64,000 bases of DNA from Anaerolineae bacterium. Lineage in GTDB: Bacteria; Chloroflexota; Anaerolineae; 4572-78; J111. Position numbers and translations under genes: made by a program. The stretch covers positions 1 to 64,000 of the forward strand of contig JAHDWA010000021.1 in the NCBI GenBank assembly GCA_023382535.1, in the 5' to 3' direction. The notes below the pieces were generated by a model. It was not told the DNA's origin. It worked only from the letters and a program-made list of their open reading frames with translations, and did no database searches. Below, piece by piece: positions 58,891 through 64,000 of this stretch (within the stretch, counting starts at the first letter, position 1; each line of letters opens with the position of its first letter).

Positions 58891-59808
58891 TTAGTTCCAG
58901 ATGACCACTTCCGCCGGACCGTAGCTCATGGTCTCGATCTCCTGCTGGAGCACCTGCCGCAGGGCCTGCTCTTCAGTAGCCATCGCCACAATTTTGTCGG
59001 TTTGAGTGACAATCATCGGCTTGATGTCCAGCCGGTCTTTGGCCATGCCGATTCCTTCAGGTAGGGAGAGCAGATAGGTGAAGACCCCATCCATCGCGGT
59101 GATGGAGTAGCGCAGCGCCTCGGCAAAAGTTTGGCCCTGTTTCATGCGGTCGGCAATAAAAACCGAAATCAACTCCGAGTCGTTCTCGCTGCAAAAACTG
59201 TACCCTTCCTGTTCCAGCAAGCGGCGCGATTTGTAGTAATTGGTAATCTGGCCATTGTGGACAATGGAGACATCGGGGAAGGGCCTGGCCCAGAAGGGGT
59301 GTCCGTGGGCCACGTCCACAGCGCTCTCAGTGGCCAGGCGGCAGTGGCCCAGCCCGTGCGTGCCCTGAAAGTCGAGCAGACCGTGCCGAGCCGCCACCGT
59401 CCGGGCGTCGCCGACATCTTTGATAATCTCCAGCGAGTGGCCGAAACTATGCACTTCGACGCCGCCCAGATCAATCCAAGCCGCCGTCACCTGCTCAATG
59501 TTGACCTCCGGGCTGACTTCCAGCCGCACAAAGGCATCCGCGGCCGTCTCGTCGCCGTCCCAGGTGGGCGGGCTGAGCAGGCGACCGCCGGCCTTTGGCA
59601 AAGCCGCTTCGATGGCCTGCAATTTGGCTGCCAGGCTCTCTCGCCCCTCGACCCGCAGCCGGGCCACCAGCCGGTCTGTCCGGTAAGGACCATACAAGGC
59701 AAAGCCAGTCGAATCGGCCCCGCGGTGGCGCAGGGCCATCATCATATTGACCAGGTGGGGGCCAATCGGCCCGGAGCGGGCTAATTTAACGCCGCCAATT
59801 CCACACAT
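58891..59808 (-). CDS. Class II glutamine amidotransferase (glutamate synthase domain 1 type)
   Basis: The 305-residue protein begins MCGIGGVKLARSG with Cys2 as the N-terminal nucleophile. It has MALRHRGADSTGFALYG, TVAARHGLLDFQGTHGLGHCRLATES (the Arg/glutamine loop) and VSIVHNGQITNY. It releases ammonia from glutamine, or handles a gamma-glutamyl amide, for the FMN subunit. AAGGAGG precedes the ATG. This is the MgsA/GlxB type. Between the permease and GXGXG genes. Confidence 0.88.
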   Translation of the reverse strand: MCGIGGVKLARSGPIGPHLVNMMMALRHRGADSTGFALYGPYRTDRLVARLRVEGRESLAAKLQAIEAALPKAGGRLLSPPTWDGDETAADAFVRLEVSPEVNIEQVTAAWIDLGGVEVHSFGHSLEIIKDVGDARTVAARHGLLDFQGTHGLGHCRLATESAVDVAHGHPFWARPFPDVSIVHNGQITNYYKSRRLLEQEGYSFCSENDSELISVFIADRMKQGQTFAEALRYSITAMDGVFTYLLSLPEGIGMAKDRLDIKPMIVTQTDKIVAMATEEQALRQVLQQEIETMSYGPAEVVIWN

Positions 59809-59825
59809 ACCAACCTCCTTATGCC

Positions 59826-61271
59826 TCAGCTTACCGCAGGGGCTGTATCCGCCTCGACATCCTCAACACCCAAATCGTGCCCCAGTTTAGAGACCATCTC
59901 CGGCTGTGAGGCTCGCAGCACGTTGATCAAGATAAGACCCATGATGATCCAACCTAACACGGCGTAAGGCATGGCATCTAACAGGCCGCCCTGGGGCTGA
60001 ATTGAGCCGTACAACGCCGCCGCAGGCCCAATGATAGCGATAATCGGCACCAGTAAATGTTTGAAGATAGAATAGTTGGCCTGCATGATCCGCCGGAAGT
60101 AAAAGATAGCGGCTACGGCCAGGTAAATGTAGATAATCTCAACCGCAATACCACCCGTACCGGCCAAAAAGCCAAACTCTAATTCCCAACTGCCAGCCAG
60201 ACCGCCGCCAATAGGGATAAAGGCCAGCGCCGCCAACAGGCCCAAAATCAGCACCGCGCCATTAGCAATGTGGGGAGTTTGATATTTGCCATGAGTCCGC
60301 CCCAGGGGACGAGGCAGCGCCCCATCACGGGCCATGGCGTAAACCACGCGGGCGACGGTGTTAAGGCAGGCCATAGCTACGGCAAAGGCGTCAATGATGG
60401 CGATGGCAAAGAGCAGCGGCACCGCCCAGTCGCCCCAATACATGGCCCCCATCGCAAACAGAACGGCTGATTCCTCAGCCCAGGCCCCGGCGTTGGTTGC
60501 GCCCCAGCCGATAGCGTAGGCATAGGTCACAATGACATAAAAAACCGTCGCCAGGACGGCTGAACCAATCACCGCCAGGGGAATGGATTCGTGATGCTTG
60601 GCCTCTTCGGCCAGCACCGCCGCCGACTCGTAGCCGGTATACAAGAGCATACCAAAAATCAGGCCGAAGGCTAGGTTGCCCAACCCCCCGGCTGAGCCGG
60701 GCAAGAAGGGGGCCAGCATGTTACCCTCCGCTCCGCCGGTAAAGATGATGGTCAGCGCCAGGGCCAGCACAATGACCACCGAAACAGCGGTAATGGTCAG
60801 TTGAACGCGGGTCGAGTAGCGCACGTCGAAATAGGTCAGCAAAAACAACACCACCAACTCAAAAACCAGGACCGCCAGCCAGTGAATGTTGATCCCCACA
60901 AAATCGGCCAGAAAACCCGACGTCCAACCGGCCACCCCGGCCACAATGGCCATGGTCAGCATCAAAACGGCAAACATGTAAATCCAGCCGCCCATAAAGC
61001 CCTGAATCGGACCAAAGGTCTGGGCGATATAGGTATACATCGAACCGGCGGCTCGGTGGCGAATGGCAAACTGGGCTACCACATAGCCAACGGCCACACT
61101 GGCCAGCCCGCTGATCAGGGTTGCCAGCGGCGTGGCCAGGCCGGCCCCCATAGCCACAAAAGTGGTCAGAAAGGCCATGACAAAGACCGGCCCGACAAAG
61201 CCAAAAGATTGGGCCGCCGCATCCAGCGAAGTGACAATATCGGCTCTTAATTTGTGGTTATGCTCGGACAT
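59826..61271 (-). CDS. APC-superfamily amine/amino acid permease
   Basis: The 481-residue membrane protein has about 12 helices, including VGPVFVMAFLTTFVAMGAGL, GFMGGWIYMFAVLMLTMAIV, LFLLTYFDVRYSTRVQLTIT, NLAFGLIFGMLLYTGYESAA and VFYVIVTYAYAIGWG. It belongs to the amino acid-polyamine-organocation group. The start at 61271 follows AAGGAGG; a longer frame reads across a repeat. It lies between the glutamine-synthetase-like gene and the amidotransferase, so its substrate is probably the amine or amino acid handled by them. Confidence 0.87.
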   Translation of the reverse strand: MSEHNHKLRADIVTSLDAAAQSFGFVGPVFVMAFLTTFVAMGAGLATPLATLISGLASVAVGYVVAQFAIRHRAAGSMYTYIAQTFGPIQGFMGGWIYMFAVLMLTMAIVAGVAGWTSGFLADFVGINIHWLAVLVFELVVLFLLTYFDVRYSTRVQLTITAVSVVIVLALALTIIFTGGAEGNMLAPFLPGSAGGLGNLAFGLIFGMLLYTGYESAAVLAEEAKHHESIPLAVIGSAVLATVFYVIVTYAYAIGWGATNAGAWAEESAVLFAMGAMYWGDWAVPLLFAIAIIDAFAVAMACLNTVARVVYAMARDGALPRPLGRTHGKYQTPHIANGAVLILGLLAALAFIPIGGGLAGSWELEFGFLAGTGGIAVEIIYIYLAVAAIFYFRRIMQANYSIFKHLLVPIIAIIGPAAALYGSIQPQGGLLDAMPYAVLGWIIMGLILINVLRASQPEMVSKLGHDLGVEDVEADTAPAVS

Positions 61272-61289
61272 TTTTCCCTCCTTGTAAAC

Positions 61290-61320
61290 AGACCGCCGAC
61301 GGCTGACCGCCGACCGCCGA
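61290..61320. repeat. Inverted GGTCGGCGGTC repeat
   Basis: GACCGCCGACGGCTGACCGC then CGACCGCCG, in the gap between the synthetase-like and permease genes. Same unit as at 17311 and 39234. Confidence 0.5.
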
Positions 61321-61359
61321 AAAATAAAATGATACGACCTACTACCTGCTACCTTTTCA

Positions 61360-62694
61360 TCACAAATGAAATACATACTCATTAAATTCCCAATCGGTGA
61401 CATGCGCCCGGAAGCGCTGGGCTTCCAGGGTCTTGACCGCCGTGAACGCCTGCACAAAGGCCGGCCCCATCATCCGGCAGAGGTACTCATCCTTTTGCAG
61501 CGCAGCCACGGCGTCATGCAGGTATTGGGGTACTACCCCGATATCGCCTGGCTCGGTGATGGTGTAGGAGTCTCCCTCGTAGCTGGGGCCGGGGTCTAAA
61601 TTACGGTCAAGGCCATCCAGGCCGGCAGCTAGGGCAGCGGCAATCACCAGGTAGGGGTTGGCCACCCCATCGGGCATGCGGTTTTCAACGCGCGTCCCTC
61701 CACCGCGCTCCGGTGGCACCCGGAGATAGCAGGTGCGGTTGTCCAGGCCCCACAAAACCAGGAAGGGCGCAAACGCACCGGGCACATACCGCTTATAGGA
61801 ATTAATGGTGGGGGCGAAGATGGCGGCTGTGCCCTGGGCATGGGCCAGATGCCCGGCAATCCATTGATAGGCCAACTTGGACATGCCCTGGGCGTCTCTG
61901 GGGTCGCCAAACAAATTCTGGCCCGTTTCCCGGTCTTCCAGGCTCATGTGCAGATGGAAGCCGCTGCCACCCAGGTCGCTGCGGGGTTTGGCCATAAAGG
62001 TGGCCAACAGGTCATTTTTCCAGGCAATCTCCTTAACTGCCTGCTTGAAAAAGAAGGTCCGGTCGGCCATTTGCAGGGCCTCAGCATGGTTGAGGTTGAT
62101 CTCATACTGGCCAGGGAAAAATTCGTGGCAAAAGGAGGTCGCTTCAAAGTTCATGGCTTCCAGGGCATCGGTAATTTGGTGAATAACCCGCTGCCGGTCA
62201 ATGGTTTCATTCCAGGTATAGACCATGCTGGGTTTATTCACATAAGTGCGACACTCGCCCTCAAGCTGTTGCAGCAGATAGAATTCCAACTCGCTGCCGA
62301 TAACCGGCCGGTAGCCCCGCCGGTTCACTTCGGCCACCATGCGCTTGAGGATAGTGCGGGGAGCCAGGGCCAGTAACTCGCCCTGGTAATACAGATCGGC
62401 AATCACAGCGGCGGTGTTCTCTTCCCAGGGAATGACGGTGAAGGTGCTCAAATCCGGCATAGCCACCATGTCGGCATAACCCACTTCTTCGGCTACGCCA
62501 GTGCCGCCGGCCGGATTGCCCGCCAGGTCGAGTGAAAAAGTGGGGATGGCAAAGTGGACGCCATGCTCAATGGCATGGGCAAAGTGGCGAGCCGGGACCA
62601 CTTTGGCCCGGGCAATGCCAAACAGGTCGGGAAAGGTGACTTTGACCGAGCGCAGGCCCAACGTTTTGATTTGTTCAAGAACTTTTTCTTTCAT
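61360..62694 (-). CDS. Glutamine-synthetase-family ligase (GmaS/GlnT-like)
   Basis: The 444-residue protein has GS motifs: SELEFYLLQQ, GQYEINLNHAEALQMADRTF, SGFHLHMSLED, TINSYKRYVPGAFAP, CYLRVPPERGGGTRVENRMPDG and NPYLVIAAALAAGLDGL. It is shorter and more diverged than housekeeping GlnA. GS-like ligases beside split glutamate-synthase genes include gamma-glutamylmethylamide synthetase and GlnT. It would join glutamate to an amine with ATP. The ATG at 62694 follows GGAGGGGG. It is the first gene of the operon, behind the promoter at 62765. Confidence 0.83.
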   Translation of the reverse strand: MKEKVLEQIKTLGLRSVKVTFPDLFGIARAKVVPARHFAHAIEHGVHFAIPTFSLDLAGNPAGGTGVAEEVGYADMVAMPDLSTFTVIPWEENTAAVIADLYYQGELLALAPRTILKRMVAEVNRRGYRPVIGSELEFYLLQQLEGECRTYVNKPSMVYTWNETIDRQRVIHQITDALEAMNFEATSFCHEFFPGQYEINLNHAEALQMADRTFFFKQAVKEIAWKNDLLATFMAKPRSDLGGSGFHLHMSLEDRETGQNLFGDPRDAQGMSKLAYQWIAGHLAHAQGTAAIFAPTINSYKRYVPGAFAPFLVLWGLDNRTCYLRVPPERGGGTRVENRMPDGVANPYLVIAAALAAGLDGLDRNLDPGPSYEGDSYTITEPGDIGVVPQYLHDAVAALQKDEYLCRMMGPAFVQAFTAVKTLEAQRFRAHVTDWEFNEYVFHL

Positions 62695-62764
62695 GGCCCC
62701 CTCCTGTGATGCTGCTGTCCTTTTGTACCACATCCATCTCCCAAAAATCTCGGCATTGTTTAAA

Positions 62765-62793
62765 ATATCACAAATGTCTCACTTTTGTGACAA
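62765..62793 (-). promoter_or_regulatory. Promoter of amine operon with internal palindromic operator
   Basis: Reading leftward, TTGTCA (62793-62788), a 17-bp spacer and TGATAT (62770-62765). The spacer contains the near-palindrome TGTCTCAC-TTTT-GTGACA (62775-62792), so a bound protein would block RNA polymerase. The same TGTCTCAC-TTTT motif lies at 63054 by the divergent promoter. Confidence 0.68.
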
Positions 62794-62830
62794 GTATCTC
62801 AAATAGTGACGCACATTTATGGCTTAATCC

Positions 62831-62974
62831 GGACCTTGCCACAGGTTTCAAAAACCTGTAAGGTCTTCATACTCCAAGAAACAGCCAGCCTCTAAAGGTC
62901 TTTAAGCCTTTTAGGGTCTTCGTCCAGTCAGAAACAGGATGTTTCTTGGGAGGTTTTTTGAGAAAATCCCTCCA
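62831..62974. terminator. Tandem imperfect hairpins between divergent operons
   Basis: GACCTT..ACAGGTTT pairs with AAACCTGT.AAGGTC (62832-62865); CTTGGGAGG pairs with CCTCCAAG (around 62943-62975). They sit in the 437-bp divergent gap, where no gene is expected. They may be remnants or insulators rather than terminators. Nothing else was seen in the gap besides the two promoters. Confidence 0.4.
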
Positions 62975-63019
62975 AGTCTGGGCCTTCCGGCGCTGATTCT
63001 GGTGAAAAATAACACAATG

Positions 63020-63066
63020 TTGACAAATGAAAAAAAGTATTGTAATTTAGATATGTCTCACTTTTT
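63020..63066 (+). promoter_or_regulatory. Promoter of trpB2-like gene with TGTCTCAC motif
   Basis: TTGACA (63020-63025), 17 bp, TAATTT (63043-63048), followed by TGTCTCACTTTTT (63054-63066) at the predicted start. This motif is shared with the divergent amine-operon promoter. Confidence 0.62.
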
Positions 63067-63131
63067 CCACGCTATATCTAAAAATTGAGTTATAAATTAA
63101 TTTAAATCCACCAATGGGGGAGGAAACAACG

Positions 63132-64000
63132 ATGGGCGAACAATACAAATATGTCCTGGCCGAACAAGATATTCCCGAAGCCTGGTACAACATCAACCCG
63201 GATATGCCGGTTGATCCCGGCCAAACTGCCTGGAATGCGGTGCTGCATCCGGCGACCAAGGAGCCAATCACACCCGACTTCCTGGCCGTGCTTTTTCCCA
63301 TGCGTTTCATCGGGGAGGCGATGAGCCTGGAGCGCTGGGTTGAGATTCCGCAGCCGGTGCGCGAGGTTTACAAACTCTGGCGGCCCTCGCCGCTGTATCG
63401 CGCCCGCCGCCTGGAAAAAGCTTTGGATACACCGGCCCACATTTATTACAAATACGAAGGCGTCTCCCCGGTGGGTTCCCACAAATCCAATACATCGGTC
63501 GTTCAGGCTTTTTATGCCAAAGAAGAAGGCGTGACCGGCTTCACTACCGAAACTGGAGCGGGGCAGTGGGGCAGCGCCCTCTCGATGGCCTGCAATCTCT
63601 TTGGTCTGGAATGTCACGTTTACATGGTCAAAGTGTCATACCAGCAAAAGCCCTACCGCCGCATCCTGATGGAAAGCTTTGGGGCATCGGTTACGCCCAG
63701 TCCCTCGGACAAAACTCGCTACGGGCAGCAGGTATTAGCTGAAGACCCCGACAGCCCTGGTTCGCTTGGTATCGCCATCTCGGAAGCGGTTGAGGCCGCT
63801 GCGACCTCCAACGGCAAATACAAATATTCGCTGGGTTCGGTGTTGGGGCCGGTGCTGATGCATCAAACCGTGATTGGGCTGGAAGCCTTGAAGCAGTTTG
63901 ACATGGCCGGCGAATACCCCGATGTGGTCATCGGCAGTGTGGGCGGTGGCAGCAACTTTGCCGGCTTTTCCTTTCCCTTCCTCCATCAAAACTTTACCGC
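63132..64000 (+). CDS. trpB2: Tryptophan synthase beta-like protein (TrpB2 type), cut by window end
   Basis: The frame runs from ATG 63132 past the end of the window (289 codons seen). It has the long N-terminal extension of TrpB2 ([19 protein letters not shown]), the PLP lysine in [27 protein letters not shown] and the phosphate loop GSVGGGSNF. TrpB2 enzymes make tryptophan from indole and serine or O-phosphoserine, often with no TrpA partner. It is divergent from the amine operon and shares an operator motif with it. AGGAAAC precedes the ATG. Confidence 0.88.
   Translation, partial: MGEQYKYVLAEQDIPEAWYNINPDMPVDPGQTAWNAVLHPATKEPITPDFLAVLFPMRFIGEAMSLERWVEIPQPVREVYKLWRPSPLYRARRLEKALDTPAHIYYKYEGVSPVGSHKSNTSVVQAFYAKEEGVTGFTTETGAGQWGSALSMACNLFGLECHVYMVKVSYQQKPYRRILMESFGASVTPSPSDKTRYGQQVLAEDPDSPGSLGIAISEAVEAAATSNGKYKYSLGSVLGPVLMHQTVIGLEALKQFDMAGEYPDVVIGSVGGGSNFAGFSFPFLHQNFT

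Noticed and set aside
1..64000. tRNA, rRNA or riboswitch genes
   Set aside because: Read through the intergenic gaps on both strands and found no cloverleaf-like or riboswitch-like pattern I could support. A covariance-model scan would be needed to exclude them.

Overview
The window looks like a chromosomal segment of a Chloroflexota bacterium (Anaerolineae/Caldilinea-like). This is inferred from gene content only: a secreted protein with the IYLPLIFK-type motif after its signal peptide, large Ser/Thr-kinase fusions (kinase-STAND-WD40 and kinase-FGE), MalT/LuxR and BTAD giant regulators, moderately high GC, and many dispersed short palindromic repeats. No rRNA, tRNA or CRISPR array was recognised.

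Layout. (1) 1-3400 is a mobile-element scar: the 3' end of a serine recombinase, a complete IS481-family element (527-1699), and a decayed IS5-family copy (2365-3159) wedged between a broken secreted protein gene and a frameshifted ABC-permease fragment. (2) 3419-13345 holds a secreted Cys-pair repeat protein, a three-gene unit of small proteins, a MalT-like regulator, two methyltransferases behind two decayed small genes, an SDR reductase and a rhodanese lipoprotein. (3) 13468-29176 is rich in signalling genes: an XRE-kinase-STAND-WD40 protein of 1657 aa, an esterase, a degenerate receiver, a kinase-FGE fusion, and a NarX/NarL-like two-component pair, with small ABM-fold, DinB and methyltransferase genes. 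Part of it is a diverged duplicate of 10967-11800.

(4) 29286-46484 reads as an anaerobic aromatic (phenol / 4-hydroxybenzoate) module. Leftward runs a 4-hydroxybenzoyl-CoA-reductase-like set (hcrC-hcrA-hcrB), a PaaK-type acyl-CoA ligase and an acyl-CoA dehydrogenase. Rightward run a histidine phosphatase, a Nudix hydrolase and UbiX, then an IclR regulator, UbiD, a HAD phosphatase, a PpsB-like ATP-binding subunit and two tandem PpsA-like phosphohistidine subunits. Three promoters with near-consensus -35/-10 boxes each carry an AGAAC-N3-GTTCT operator just downstream, which ties the arms into one regulon. PaaX and a MalT-BTAD regulator follow.

(5) 50958-62694 is one long leftward operon: glutamine-synthetase-like ligase, APC permease, split glutamate-synthase subunits (amidotransferase, GXGXG, FMN), a three-part HcnABC-like FAD/Fe-S dehydrogenase whose last subunit is fused to a polyferredoxin, an aldehyde:ferredoxin oxidoreductase (AOR) and a MoaD/ThiS-like protein. 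The simplest reading is an N-alkylglutamate-type amine pathway ending in tungsten/molybdenum aldehyde oxidation. It is divergent from a TrpB2-type gene (63132 onward, cut by the window edge), and both promoters share a TGTCTCAC motif. A window-wide oddity is that several families of AT-rich or GC-rich palindromic repeats sit at gene 3' ends and interdomain linkers, supplying C-terminal codons, stop codons and fusion joints.
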